Source: Clostridiales bacterium
GTDB taxonomy: Bacteria; Bacillota; Clostridia; Christensenellales; Borkfalkiaceae
Assembly: GCA_015055965.1 (NCBI GenBank)
Contig: SVHG01000017.1
Coordinates: forward strand, 1-46,407
Reading direction: 5' to 3'
Length of the DNA stretch: 46,407 bases
Position numbers and translations under genes: made by a program. Below the pieces are notes generated by a model. That model made no database searches and had not been told where the DNA came from. It was given only the letters and a program-made list of their open reading frames with translations. Shown one piece after another: positions 1 through 9,132 of the stretch (the first letter of the stretch is position 1; every line of letters begins with the position of its first letter).

Positions 1-23
1 GGTTTCGATAAACTCAAGATGAC
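1..23 (-). repeat. Dispersed CATTCTGAG-type repeat, inverted copy
   Basis: Read on the minus strand this stretch begins GTCATCTTGAG and continues TTTATCGAAA, matching the GTCATTCTGAGC...TCGAAGAATCTC repeat seen on the plus strand at 51-77 and again near 26 kb. It may continue beyond the window edge. It is non-coding; the short minus-strand reading frame across this region is made of repeats. Confidence 0.55.
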
Positions 24-50
24 CGCGGATAGAAAAAAGTAATTTTAACA

Positions 51-77
51 GTCATTCTGAGCCTGTCGAAGAATCTC
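51..77 (+). repeat. Dispersed CATTCTGAG-type repeat
   Basis: A 27-base unit starting GTCATTCTGAGCC and ending GAAGAATCTC. Related units occur at 1-23 (inverted), 199-224 (GTCCTGGAGCG...GATAGAATCTC), 236-261 (degenerate) and 25967-26091. The family resembles the CATTCTGAGCGAAG...GAATCT intergenic repeats common in gut bacterial genomes (recalled, not searched). Confidence 0.6.
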
Positions 78-107
78 TTGCATTCTATAATAAGAGCCAT
101 CCCTAAA

Positions 108-211
108 TTCGCACGGGTGCGAACATCATTTTGCGATAGCAAAACATCATTTGAGCAACGCTCAAACATCATTTGCTTTAGCAATATCATTACGCTAGTC
201 CTGGAGCGTAA
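108..211. repeat. Array of five consecutive hairpins with CATCA linkers
   Basis: Five perfect inverted repeats with different stems follow one another: TTCGCAC/GTGCGAA (108-123), TTTTGC/GCAAAA (129-144), TTTGAGC/GCTCAAA (150-166), TTGCT/AGCAA (173-184) and TTACGCT/AGCGTAA (190-211). The linkers between them are CATCA at 124-128, 145-149 and 167-171, and TATCA at 185-189. The last hairpin overlaps a copy of the CATTCTGAG-type repeat. Stem sequences differ but the linkers do not, so the pattern is not a simple tandem repeat. Confidence 0.75.
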
Positions 212-292
212 GCGATAGAATCTCACTCAAACAGTAATTCTTAGTTTATCGAAAAATCTCAAAGATAAAAACCAAAAAGGAGGTAAATGAAT

Positions 293-3200
293 ATGAAAGT
301 AAAATTCAAAGGCAAAGGCTTCAAAATATTTGCTTTAATTTTGTCTTGCGCGTTATTCGTAACCTCCTTAGCGGTAACCACTTTTTCTAGATTCGTAAGC
401 TTGGTAAACGCACCCTTTGAAGGGGAAGACCACTTAAATTATACGGTTAATACCGTATTCATTGTAAGAAATCAAGAAGAGTTGTTTGCGGCAATCAACC
501 AAGGTTATACTTACATTCAGCTTGATAAAAACATAGAAAACCCCCTTATCATAACCCAAAAAACAGAAAACCTAGATACGGACTTAATTCTAGACCTTAA
601 CGGAATAGAAATTCAGCGTAACGGTTACGATCCCATTCTTAACGTAAAAGAAAACGTTCGTCTTACCATAATAGATACGTCAGACGAGCAAACGGGTGGC
701 TTATATAACCCCGTTGGTTCGGTTTTCAACGTTAACGGTAGAGACGGCAAGGGCGGAACACTTACCATTCTTGCAGGCAAGTTTGAAAGTGGCCCGCGTT
801 ATTCTGAATATTATTCTTATAACGACGTTATTTTAGATGATACCGAAGGCTCTTTAACCCAAAGAACTAAGGTAGAAGCAGCCCCCCAGCTTGTTACTAT
901 GCACGTAAGAAAGGCAAGTGGAGAGGGCTTTGATCAAATCACAACGGACTATAAAGCGCCCATAATTAAATCTTATCCGGAAAAAACGGGTGAAATCACT
1001 TACGAGCACGGCAATTTATATTTTGATAACACGCTTGCAGTAGCGGGCAGTAATCTTACTATTAATCCGGATACCTACTGTTATTATAGAACCAGTGAGA
1101 ACTATGCGCTGGACTCAAGTGAAATAGCTCAGTCAGACTGGTATTACACTTATTACGTTCATCCGGAAACCTTTAACTACGTTGGCGCAACCGTTCCTGA
1201 AGCAGAAGAAGATAACTTCGTTAAAATTACCATTTACGGCTACGAAAACGTTATTAAGCAAGCGGCAGAAAATTCAGATCCCGTTGCGGCTCTTAGAATG
1301 ACGCTTGGAACTATAGATATTCAAGATGGTGGCTTCTACTCTTATTTCGGCGTTAAAAACGCGGCTTGCGTTAACGCTAAGGGTGGTACTATTAAGGTTA
1401 AAACGGCAAGATTTTCTTCCCGCGTGCCCAACGCAACATCTTCTATTGAAGATAGCGTTTCCGTTAAAGAAGATGACGAATCAGCCTTTTTAATAGACGA
1501 TTATTTCAATAATTATAAATGGTCAACTCATGCAGATGGGGCAGTTCCCAGCGGTAACCTTGCAAGAAAGGGCGAAGCGTACTGTATACTTAACGGTGGT
1601 AACGCTACCGTTACTATAGATAAAGGGGACTTCTATTCCTCTAATAACAACATAGTAGGTATGGAGGGCGGTGAGCTTTCCGTTGGTGGCGGTACGTTCA
1701 CTAAACAGCTTACTAACGGTATTAAAACTAACGAAATAAGGGATCTTTCTGCTATATATATGGCAAACGGCTCTCTTGATATTTCTGATGCAACCTGTAG
1801 CGTTCTTGCAGATAACGTTCACGCATCCAACGCTATTTACATGCTTGCAGGCGAGCTAACCGTTGATAACACCAATTATATTATTAGCGGTAACTCTACC
1901 ACCGGTATTAGAATGTTAGACGGTCAGCTTAGCGTTTCAGGCGGTAGCTGTTCTATTTCAGGCGATAATACTTACGGTATTTACTCAACCGTTTCCGGTG
2001 ACGATAAGTTCTACGTTAAAAATACCTCTTTTGAATTAACTGCAGGTAATAATCAAACGGCTATCTTCACGCAAAACGGCAGAATAAACATTTCTGCAGA
2101 TACTTCTTCAACTATTTCTACAAGTGGCGCAAACGGCAAGGGCATTCACGTTGCTTCAGGTGGCTCGGTTGTTTCAGAAAATTACAGTTACACCTTAAGC
2201 GGTAACGATTCGCACGGCATTTACTCAACCGCCGGCACGATTGACGTTTCGGGCGGTAACTTAACTCTTACCGGCGCAAGATCTTACGGTATTTACTCAA
2301 CCGCAGGCTCTATTACTATGCAGGGTGGCAACATAGAATTAAGCGGTATTACCTCTTACGGTATATACGCAACATCCGGTACTATTGCTCTTACTAACGG
2401 TAACGTTTCGTTAACGGGTAATACCTCTTACGGTATTTACTCAACTGCAGACGCTATTACCGTAACCGGCGGAGACGTTAACTTAACAGGTACTTCTTCT
2501 TACGGTATATACGCAACATCCGGTACTATTGCTCTTACTAATGGTAATATTACGTTAGAGGGTAATACCTCTTACGGTATTTACTCAACTGCAGAATCTA
2601 TTACGGTAGAAAACGGTAACGTTTCATTAGAAGGTACTAATTCTTACGGTATTTATTCGGGCGCAGGCTCGGTTACTATGGACGGTGGTAACGTAACCCT
2701 ATCTAGTAACGTTAGCAGTTACGGCGTTTACGTAAGCTCTACCTCTTCAGTTAACGTTGACCTTAAAGACGTTACCGTAGACGTTGGTTATTCTATTACA
2801 AGCAATAAGAACGGCACGAACCGCGCAAGCGTTGGCGTTTTCCTTGCTACTAACGATATTAACAATAAAATAACTCTTACCAACACAAACGTAAGATGTT
2901 ATGAAGTTGGTATTTTGGTAGACGGTGGCTCACTAGACGTTTACGGCGGTGCAACCGGTACTAACGATATTTCAACAAGAAAGGCTTCTTCTATTATAGT
3001 TAAGGGTGGCGGTATTACTTTTGATGAAACCTGTACCTATAACATTACTTCTTCAACTACCAGAAATAACAGCGCGACTAACGCTTTCAATATTACTCTT
3101 CCCACTATTAACGCAAATACCAACGAAGCTTATTCTAATTACGACGGCATTTACGTTTCCGGCGGTGACTTTACCTCAAACGGTAACGTTACTATAACTC

Positions 3201-4255
3201 ACGCAGGTTTATATAACGATATTGGTGATTGGGATTATTACGACGATATAGTTATTAAGAGTTTCGCGGTTAGAGTAGAGGGCGGCGAGGTTCTGTTAAC
3301 TAAGGCAACCATTACTAACTCGGTTGGCGGTGGCGTTATGTGTAACGGCGGTGACGTTACTCTTGGTACGGAAAATTCACAAAAATCAGATATTACTATT
3401 ACTACTACCGGTCAAACTAGAGATGAAAGCTGGCGTTACGTTGTTGCAAACGCCGGTGGCGAATGGACTGTTAGTAAAACAAGAACGGGCGGTCACGCAG
3501 TAGAAATTAACGGCGGTAACTTAACTGCTTATCACGGCACTTATACCGCTGCTTACGGTGACGGTATTAAGCTCTTCGCCGGTAAATATACCGATACGGA
3601 CTTAAATAACGGAAAAGAAAGAACAACCGTTAACATTCATAACGGCGAGTTTATTGGTAACATGACGGGCGAGGGCACTCAACAGATTTCAGGCCCTGCA
3701 GCTTGTTACGGCGTTAAGGTTTTCGGTTCTGCAGTAATTAATATTTACGACGGTAAGTTTGACGGTAGAGGTGGCGGTGCTTGCGTTAGTGGTGTTACTG
3801 ACTACCTAGGTGGTAACAATATTGATTACAGCGAAAAGTATCCCGCAAACGTTTACATTTATAAGGGCGAATTTGGTAGTGCAGCAGCAACTGACGGTTT
3901 TATGATTTACGAATACGCAAATATCATTTTCGGCGCTGCTCCGGAAGGTTATTTTGGAAGTCAAGATAACGCAGAGTATAGAAGAAATGCAATTAAGATT
4001 TATTCTGAATACGCTCCTTTCTCTGTTAACTGGATACCTTACAATCAATCACCTGCTCCTAAGAGCGCGTACTCGGCAGTTTATTACGGTACTTATACCG
4101 GTAACTATCACGGTTGGAATAAGGGCGGTAACGCATCTGCTATTCAAATTTATAACCAAGCGTTTAACTATACTTACAGAACGGGTAATACCTATGCTGA
4201 AGCAGTAAACGTACACAATACGCCAAACGTATTTTATTATCCCCAAACGAATTAA
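293..4255 (+). CDS. Secreted repeat protein, probable right-handed beta-helix
   Basis: About 1,320 residues with an N-terminal signal peptide (Lys-rich start, then a hydrophobic run ending near residue 30). Most of the body is short beta-strand-like repeats rich in Gly, Asn, Thr and Ser, including seven 24-residue units containing SYGIYST-like cores (DNA 2210-2713). This is typical of right-handed parallel beta-helix surface proteins such as adhesins or polysaccharide-binding or -cleaving proteins; I see no catalytic signature. There is no LPXTG motif and no C-terminal membrane segment, so it is either released or held non-covalently. ATG 293 is chosen over the in-frame ATG at 287 because AAGGAGG (277-283) is 9 bases from 293 but only 3 from 287. 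The gene stands alone and is followed by a strong terminator. Function unknown. Confidence 0.85.
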   Translation: MKVKFKGKGFKIFALILSCALFVTSLAVTTFSRFVSLVNAPFEGEDHLNYTVNTVFIVRNQEELFAAINQGYTYIQLDKNIENPLIITQKTENLDTDLILDLNGIEIQRNGYDPILNVKENVRLTIIDTSDEQTGGLYNPVGSVFNVNGRDGKGGTLTILAGKFESGPRYSEYYSYNDVILDDTEGSLTQRTKVEAAPQLVTMHVRKASGEGFDQITTDYKAPIIKSYPEKTGEITYEHGNLYFDNTLAVAGSNLTINPDTYCYYRTSENYALDSSEIAQSDWYYTYYVHPETFNYVGATVPEAEEDNFVKITIYGYENVIKQAAENSDPVAALRMTLGTIDIQDGGFYSYFGVKNAACVNAKGGTIKVKTARFSSRVPNATSSIEDSVSVKEDDESAFLIDDYFNNYKWSTHADGAVPSGNLARKGEAYCILNGGNATVTIDKGDFYSSNNNIVGMEGGELSVGGGTFTKQLTNGIKTNEIRDLSAIYMANGSLDISDATCSVLADNVHASNAIYMLAGELTVDNTNYIISGNSTTGIRMLDGQLSVSGGSCSISGDNTYGIYSTVSGDDKFYVKNTSFELTAGNNQTAIFTQNGRINISADTSSTISTSGANGKGIHVASGGSVVSENYSYTLSGNDSHGIYSTAGTIDVSGGNLTLTGARSYGIYSTAGSITMQGGNIELSGITSYGIYATSGTIALTNGNVSLTGNTSYGIYSTADAITVTGGDVNLTGTSSYGIYATSGTIALTNGNITLEGNTSYGIYSTAESITVENGNVSLEGTNSYGIYSGAGSVTMDGGNVTLSSNVSSYGVYVSSTSSVNVDLKDVTVDVGYSITSNKNGTNRASVGVFLATNDINNKITLTNTNVRCYEVGILVDGGSLDVYGGATGTNDISTRKASSIIVKGGGITFDETCTYNITSSTTRNNSATNAFNITLPTINANTNEAYSNYDGIYVSGGDFTSNGNVTITHAGLYNDIGDWDYYDDIVIKSFAVRVEGGEVLLTKATITNSVGGGVMCNGGDVTLGTENSQKSDITITTTGQTRDESWRYVVANAGGEWTVSKTRTGGHAVEINGGNLTAYHGTYTAAYGDGIKLFAGKYTDTDLNNGKERTTVNIHNGEFIGNMTGEGTQQISGPAACYGVKVFGSAVINIYDGKFDGRGGGACVSGVTDYLGGNNIDYSEKYPANVYIYKGEFGSAAATDGFMIYEYANIIFGAAPEGYFGSQDNAEYRRNAIKIYSEYAPFSVNWIPYNQSPAPKSAYSAVYYGTYTGNYHGWNKGGNASAIQIYNQAFNYTYRTGNTYAEAVNVHNTPNVFYYPQTN
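2210..2713 (+). repeat. Seven 72-bp tandem units coding 24-residue beta-helix coils
   Basis: Units begin at 2210, 2282, 2354, 2426, 2498, 2570 and 2642, exactly 72 bp apart, each coding a coil that starts S-(Y/H)-G-I-Y. The units starting at 2354 and 2498 are nearly identical to each other, as are much of 2426 and 2570, giving a 144-bp higher-order period that points to recent duplication of a two-coil block. Confidence 0.85.
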
Positions 4256-4260
4256 AACGT

Positions 4261-4293
4261 AAAAAAAGCACTTGAATTATCAAGTGCTTTTTT
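4261..4293 (+). terminator. Rho-independent terminator of the beta-helix gene
   Basis: AAAGCACTTG (4265-4274) pairs with CAAGTGCTTT (4281-4290) around a six-base loop, followed by more T residues. It lies six bases after the stop of the 293-4255 gene. Confidence 0.9.
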
Positions 4294-4315
4294 GATATCG
4301 TTTTTTTAATAAAAA

Positions 4316-4347
4316 TGCCCCTATAAGTCGATTATCGGGGCTTTTTT
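4316..4347. terminator. Bidirectional terminator containing a GTTAATCG-type loop
   Basis: GCCCC (4317-4321) pairs with GGGGC (4337-4341). The plus strand has TTTTTT after it and the minus strand has ATTTTTATT, so it can serve the converging regulator gene as well. On the minus strand the loop reads ATAATCGACTTATA, nearly the same as the loop of the terminator at 23173-23208. Confidence 0.8.
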
Positions 4348-4348
4348 G

Positions 4349-5308
4349 TTAGTTTTTATATTTAAAAGTGAGCTTAATATTTTGCGGATAATCCCCAAAC
4401 GCCTTGCCAAAAATATTAAAACCGCCGGGGTGTTCGGTGGTGTCTTTATTACCAAACTGAACAACCGTTTTATTTCCCCTAGCAAGGTTTAAATCTTTAA
4501 GCGTTACTTTAGAATGCGCCTTTGCTCCGTTTAAAAATACTCCCTCGTTAGTAACGGTTAGGGTAACCAGCTTTCCGTACTGAGTATTGTGGCTTCCCCA
4601 CCAGGTAGGGGTTAAAAGTCCGCGCCTGTCACCGTAATCCCCTTGGCAAACGTGAGTGGTTATTTCTTTGCCGTTAATCCAAAAGGTGATATCAGATTTT
4701 TGCTCGTTATCAAAATAGGGCGCTTCAGAGCAAATTTCAAGGCTTAACGAAAGCTCCGTTACGTTATGATATCTTGGCGTGTTGTTGTTAAAATAATAGG
4801 TTATAATTCCGCGGTTCGTCCAGATTAATTGAGCGCCGTAGCGTTGGGGGGAAAAGCATTTTTCCACCATAAAGGAGTAATCGTCCGTTTCGGTACAAAA
4901 GCCAAAGGACTCCCCGAAAAAATCCACGAACTGCCCAATTCCAAGCTCTTGCGTTTCCCTTTCTTCCTTAACCGCCTCTTCTTCGTTATAGTAAAAATTA
5001 ACGAATAAGCTTCTTGCATCCCTACCAAAAAAGCGCACGGTGGTTTTATTGTTGCTCTTATAGGTAACTCCGACTATATTCGCCTTTTCCATCACGTTAA
5101 GGTGGTGTAAAAGGGTAGTTTTTGGAATGTTTAATTCCTTACTGAGGCTTTGCAAGGTCTGTAAATGTGGCGCGCGTTGCAAAATTTTTAGTATTTTTAA
5201 ACGTGTTTCATTACCTAACGCTTCGCATATTTGCGCTATTATGGGTAAATCCCCCTCTTTTTCTAAAGAAAGCTTAATTTCTGCGTTTTGGTGCTTAAAA
5301 AGGTCCAT
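4349..5308 (-). CDS. ArsR-like winged-helix regulator with C-terminal sensor-like domain (COG4189 type)
   Basis: 319 residues. Residues about 25-100 form an ArsR-type winged helix (ICEALGNETRLKILKIL, then a recognition helix around LNIPKTTLLHHL). The C-terminal 200 residues, with a GDYGDRRG...PTWWGS...QYG stretch and a GGFNIFGKAFGDYPQ ending, match what I recall of Clostridial COG4189 predicted regulators; the ligand is unknown. The longer reading frame starting GTG at 5347 is rejected: its first codons contain a consensus -10 element (5339-5344), and ATG 5308 has a GGGGG ribosome site (5314-5318) at good spacing. It is divergent from the secreted-protein operon at 5534-13402 and is the obvious candidate to control it. 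Confidence 0.85.
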   Translation of the reverse strand: MDLFKHQNAEIKLSLEKEGDLPIIAQICEALGNETRLKILKILQRAPHLQTLQSLSKELNIPKTTLLHHLNVMEKANIVGVTYKSNNKTTVRFFGRDARSLFVNFYYNEEEAVKEERETQELGIGQFVDFFGESFGFCTETDDYSFMVEKCFSPQRYGAQLIWTNRGIITYYFNNNTPRYHNVTELSLSLEICSEAPYFDNEQKSDITFWINGKEITTHVCQGDYGDRRGLLTPTWWGSHNTQYGKLVTLTVTNEGVFLNGAKAHSKVTLKDLNLARGNKTVVQFGNKDTTEHPGGFNIFGKAFGDYPQNIKLTFKYKN

Positions 5309-5338
5309 AATTTCCCCCTTAACCCATTGTTCAAGATA

Positions 5339-5367
5339 ATTATACACTAATTTTTGGCAAAAGTAAA
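5339..5367 (-). promoter_or_regulatory. Sigma-A promoter of the ArsR-like regulator
   Basis: On the minus strand TTTACT (5362-5367), a 17-base spacer and TATAAT (5339-5344). This puts the transcript start about 25 bases before ATG 5308 and rules out the upstream GTG start. Confidence 0.75.
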
Positions 5368-5434
5368 CTAATTTAATAGATTATATAACGCATAATAATC
5401 TAAAATTTTAGTTCAATAAATTTTTAAAAGCGTA

Positions 5435-5463
5435 TTGACAACACATTTTAACTATGTTAAAAT
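5435..5463 (+). promoter_or_regulatory. Sigma-A promoter of the secreted-protein operon
   Basis: TTGACA (5435-5440), 17-base spacer, TAAAAT (5458-5463) with an extended-10 TG two bases upstream. It is followed by a leader of roughly 65 bases and the AGGAGG site of the 5534 gene. The divergent regulator promoter lies only about 70 bases away. Confidence 0.85.
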
Positions 5464-5533
5464 TATGGCAATTAGAAATTATTTCTGTAAGAAATAAGTA
5501 AATTCTAAAAAATTTTTTATGAGGAGGAACAAG

Positions 5534-6358
5534 ATGAAAAAGAAAAAAACAATTTTGTCCTTAAAGTATCTTATCTTATTCGTATTGATTCCCACTGTAT
5601 TGGGCGCATCTGTTTTAGTTTCAGCTGCGTTTAGTCACGTGCCGGAAGAAAGAACGGAAGGAAATAAGGCCGTAACCATCTTTCCCAGCGTAAGCGAAGG
5701 GGGAGAAAAAGCACCGGTTTTAGTTCCGGAAGTAATTACTGATGAAGAGGGAAGCTCTGAATTTAACCCCTTCATTCCCGGAATCAAGGATGATGAACCG
5801 TTTATTGATATGGATAGCTCGCGTGATTTTTCAAAGCAATATAACTACGCGAACGCATTACTTACTTCAAAAAACGGTAATTGCACCCTTGAAAACGGCG
5901 TATACACGGCAACTACTGCATCAAGCATTTACGCAAATCTTGATGCAAGCACTCCTTTCCCATACGGAACTATTAGCGCGGATATTATGAATAACGCAAG
6001 CGATAGCGGTATCGTATTTGGTCTTTCTGCTAATGCAAATAGCTTCTGGGAAGGTGCAGGTGTAAGCTATTATTTTGCTTTCATAAACTTTGAAGGCATT
6101 TTATACTTAGGCAGAACGCATAACGGCGTTTGGTCAGCATTAGCTTATACTGATATTACCGGTTTTAATCCCTCAAATACCTACAACCTAAAAGTATTAT
6201 ACAGGGTAGAAAAGATAGTGTTATTCTTAGACGGTGTTCCCCTATTATCCTTTAGAACGGATGAACCCTTAACGGGAACGGGCTGGGGAATAAGAACGGG
6301 TACGGCTGGCGCAAAAATCAGCAACCTTGTTATTTCAAACAAGGTAACGGTAGAATAG
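5534..6358 (+). CDS. Secreted LamG-like (concanavalin-type) domain protein
   Basis: 274 residues. The Lys-rich N-terminus and hydrophobic segment (about residues 8-32) make a signal peptide or membrane anchor. After a Pro/Glu/Asp-rich stretch to about residue 105 comes a beta-sandwich-like domain of about 165 residues ending GTGWGIRTGTAGAKISNLVIS, the usual close of LamG/3-keto-disaccharide-hydrolase-like carbohydrate-binding folds. The same kind of domain occurs twice in the next gene. The start at ATG 5534 follows AGGAGG at 5523-5528; the in-frame ATG at 5519 overlaps that site and is rejected. First gene of a tightly spaced four-gene operon. No catalytic residues recognised; a glycan-binding surface role is inferred. 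Confidence 0.8.
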   Translation: MKKKKTILSLKYLILFVLIPTVLGASVLVSAAFSHVPEERTEGNKAVTIFPSVSEGGEKAPVLVPEVITDEEGSSEFNPFIPGIKDDEPFIDMDSSRDFSKQYNYANALLTSKNGNCTLENGVYTATTASSIYANLDASTPFPYGTISADIMNNASDSGIVFGLSANANSFWEGAGVSYYFAFINFEGILYLGRTHNGVWSALAYTDITGFNPSNTYNLKVLYRVEKIVLFLDGVPLLSFRTDEPLTGTGWGIRTGTAGAKISNLVISNKVTVE

Positions 6359-6371
6359 GAGGCGTTAAAGT

Positions 6372-9128
6372 ATGAGAAAAAATATATTTAAAGCTTTATT
6401 TACCGTAATGCTTGCTTTTGCAATGGTATTCAGCCTTTCTGCATTAACGGCTTGTCAAGGCGGTGAAGATGTAAGCTCTGAACCTAAGTTTGAAATCGCG
6501 CTTGAATCAAACGGCGGTACACAGTATTATAACGTTTTAGCGTTAGCCGGTGATTCTATCGTATTACCTTCACCCGAAAGGGAAGGTTACCAATTCATTG
6601 GTTGGTACGATAACGCTAAATGTGAAGGCGAACAAATCGTTGGCGAATACCTCGTTTCAGCTGATGCAACTCTATATGCAAAATGGGATGCAAACGAGGG
6701 TACTATTAAGTTTGAATCTAACGGCGGTACACAGTATAACGATTTACAATTCGTAGCGCAAAGGGTAGAACTTCCCACTCCCAAGAAAGAGGGGTACATT
6801 TTTAGCGGTTGGTATGCTAGCGAAACTTTTGAAGGCGAAGCACTTAGCTCTTCAATCGTACCCACCGGCGATATGACCATATACGCTATGTGGGAAACCA
6901 TTATCGGTTCAGTTGTTTTTGAATCAAACGGCGGTACTCAGTATGCAAGAGTAGATACTGCAGGTCAAAAGGTGCAATTACCTGTTCCCACTAAAGAGGG
7001 CTATCTATTTGCAGGCTGGTATGATAACGCTAATTTTGATGGTAGCGCATACGAAGGTGAATTCCTTCCTGAAGAAACCGTTACCTTATATGCAAGATGG
7101 GCAACCACTTACACCTTAGTTGCTCTTGAAGAGAACGGTGGAGCACAATTAAAGGACGTTAAATTATTCGATAATGATAATCTAGTTCTTCCCGAAGCTA
7201 CAAGATGGGGTTACAGATTCTTAGGTTGGTATGATAACGCAGAATTAACGGGCGTTCCCGTAGACGATTATTACTACTATCCCACTTCAGACGTAACCTT
7301 ATACGCAAAATGGGAAAAGTGCAGTTACTTATACTTATTCTACGGCCCAACCAAAATGGATTGGACTAGATTTGAGTATGATGAAGGTGACGTAATCAGC
7401 TTAGAAGAGTTATATGCGTTATTAACTCCCGAAGATATCACAATAGTTGACTTCTTAGGCAACGAGCATACCGCACCTTTCAAACATTGGTCATACCAAG
7501 GTTATGATGAAAAGTCACACGTTCAAGTAACCTCTGACGTTGTTATTGAAGACGATTATTTAATTTTAGTAGCTCAATACGACGACAGTAGCGTTCCTCC
7601 TGCAGAATATTTAACCTACGATAAAGAAACTGACGTTTACACCACAACCGGTAAGGTAGCGCACGTATTTATTGAAGATACGGAATCAGTTCCTTACGTA
7701 TACAGCCTTGACCTATCATTTAGAAAGGGCATAAGCGGTGCAGTTGGTCCTACCTTTAGAACAAGAGTTTCCGATGCGGATTATCATTACGAAGGCGGAT
7801 GCGATTATCTAAGTCCCGTTATTTCTCCCTCAACCGGTTCATTATATATTGCATCAGTATTAAACGGTAGCTGGAGCTATTTCGTTAATACCATGGCTAT
7901 TACCAACTTACCCAAGTCATGGCAAGATAAGTTTATGAGCACCGAACCTAGCGCAACCATTAACGTTACTGTTTCTATCGTTGACTACGGCACTTGGTTT
8001 GAGGTTTATATTGATAACGATTTAGCATACACTTACACCAATTCAACTAAGCTAGCAAGCTATCCTTATTCAGGTTTAGGTGTAAGAAGCTCTTCAACCC
8101 CTGTTAAACTTTCAAATGCAACCGTTTCTTACGGATACGAAGTATCTTATGAAACCGGTGTAGAAGGTTTAACTGTTGATTCAGATCTATGGTTATGCGG
8201 TGATATTGAATTACCCGTTCTAACAAGAGATAATTATGCGTTAGCAGGTTGGTATTTTGATGAAGAGTTAACTCAAGTAGTTGATAACAGCAATTTCTAT
8301 ATCACCTCTGACGTTACTCTATATGCAAAATGGTCAAACGAATACAACGTAGTATCATTCGATACTAACGGCGGTTCAGCTTGCGCAAGCGTAAACTATG
8401 CAAGCGGAAAGCTATATTTACCCGAAACAACCAAGATGAACTACATCTTCACAGGTTGGTATAAGGATGCAGGCTTAACCCAATTAGTTGACGAATATAA
8501 CTTTGAAATTGAGGCAGACACCACCTTATATGCAGGTTGGCGTTTACCTTACTCTCACTTAACTAAAAATGCAGACGGTTCATACAACTACAACAAGAAG
8601 ACTGAAGCAGTTTTAGGAACGTTAGATAGCGGTATTCCTGCAAGCGGAACTTATCACGAATTCTCACAAACGATTACCATGACTAAGGGCGCAGGCTCAG
8701 TTGGTATTGCGTTTAGAATGAATATGAATAAGGATTACACTTATGAAACAGCAGGAACTGATTATATTTCAATTCAATTCTGTACTAACTTCTTCAGAGT
8801 TTCATACGTACAAAACGGCGCATGGAGACGTTTACTTCCCAACAATGCAGACTACGGCTACGACAAGATGCCTCAGTCTTGGAAGGATAAATGTGACGCT
8901 ACGGCAGACGGTGCTCAAATGACGGTTACCTTAACCGTTAGAGATTACGGCTCTTACTTTGAAGCGTATATTGACGGCGTATTAGCATACACCTACGGTG
9001 AAAACGGCGAAACCGTTGACTTAACCCAATTCACAGGTAACGGTTACGGTATTAGATGTTCATCCTCAACGCCGGTAGTCTTTAAGAACGTAACTGCAGA
9101 AGTTGTTCAAATTATTAAGGAGGGTTAA
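6372..9128 (+). CDS. Lipoprotein with InlB-type repeats and two LamG-like domains
   Basis: 918 residues. The signal peptide ends in the lipobox LTAC (Cys28), so it should be lipid-anchored outside the cell. It carries InlB B-repeat/Listeria-Bacteroides repeats: about four between residues 38 and 315, each with a strand such as FESNGGTQY, a GWY motif and an LYAKW ending, and two more around residues 585-725. Two LamG-like domains (about 415-580 and 735-915) end in GVRSSSTPVKLSN and GIRCSSSTPVVFKN. The AGGAGG site begins on the upstream stop codon. InlB repeats are beta-grasp spacers or adhesive modules, so attachment to host or plant polymer is plausible, but no ligand can be read from the sequence. 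Confidence 0.85.
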   Translation: MRKNIFKALFTVMLAFAMVFSLSALTACQGGEDVSSEPKFEIALESNGGTQYYNVLALAGDSIVLPSPEREGYQFIGWYDNAKCEGEQIVGEYLVSADATLYAKWDANEGTIKFESNGGTQYNDLQFVAQRVELPTPKKEGYIFSGWYASETFEGEALSSSIVPTGDMTIYAMWETIIGSVVFESNGGTQYARVDTAGQKVQLPVPTKEGYLFAGWYDNANFDGSAYEGEFLPEETVTLYARWATTYTLVALEENGGAQLKDVKLFDNDNLVLPEATRWGYRFLGWYDNAELTGVPVDDYYYYPTSDVTLYAKWEKCSYLYLFYGPTKMDWTRFEYDEGDVISLEELYALLTPEDITIVDFLGNEHTAPFKHWSYQGYDEKSHVQVTSDVVIEDDYLILVAQYDDSSVPPAEYLTYDKETDVYTTTGKVAHVFIEDTESVPYVYSLDLSFRKGISGAVGPTFRTRVSDADYHYEGGCDYLSPVISPSTGSLYIASVLNGSWSYFVNTMAITNLPKSWQDKFMSTEPSATINVTVSIVDYGTWFEVYIDNDLAYTYTNSTKLASYPYSGLGVRSSSTPVKLSNATVSYGYEVSYETGVEGLTVDSDLWLCGDIELPVLTRDNYALAGWYFDEELTQVVDNSNFYITSDVTLYAKWSNEYNVVSFDTNGGSACASVNYASGKLYLPETTKMNYIFTGWYKDAGLTQLVDEYNFEIEADTTLYAGWRLPYSHLTKNADGSYNYNKKTEAVLGTLDSGIPASGTYHEFSQTITMTKGAGSVGIAFRMNMNKDYTYETAGTDYISIQFCTNFFRVSYVQNGAWRRLLPNNADYGYDKMPQSWKDKCDATADGAQMTVTLTVRDYGSYFEAYIDGVLAYTYGENGETVDLTQFTGNGYGIRCSSSTPVVFKNVTAEVVQIIKEG

Positions 9129-9132
9129 AAGA

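Noticed and set aside
108-211. Hairpin array considered as a CRISPR or integron attachment array
   Set aside because: No constant repeat longer than five bases, no cas genes or integrase in the window, and the variable parts are themselves palindromes.
14-226. Minus-strand reading frame of 70 codons at the window start
   Set aside because: It consists of the dispersed repeats and hairpin array, has no ribosome site, and its product has no protein-like features.
2210-2713. 72-bp tandem repeats considered as a CRISPR-like array
   Set aside because: The repeats are in frame, code beta-helix coils, and have no constant repeat/variable spacer structure.
5309-5347. GTG start giving a 13-residue longer ArsR-like regulator
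   Set aside because: The extra codons overlap a consensus -10 box and lack a ribosome site.
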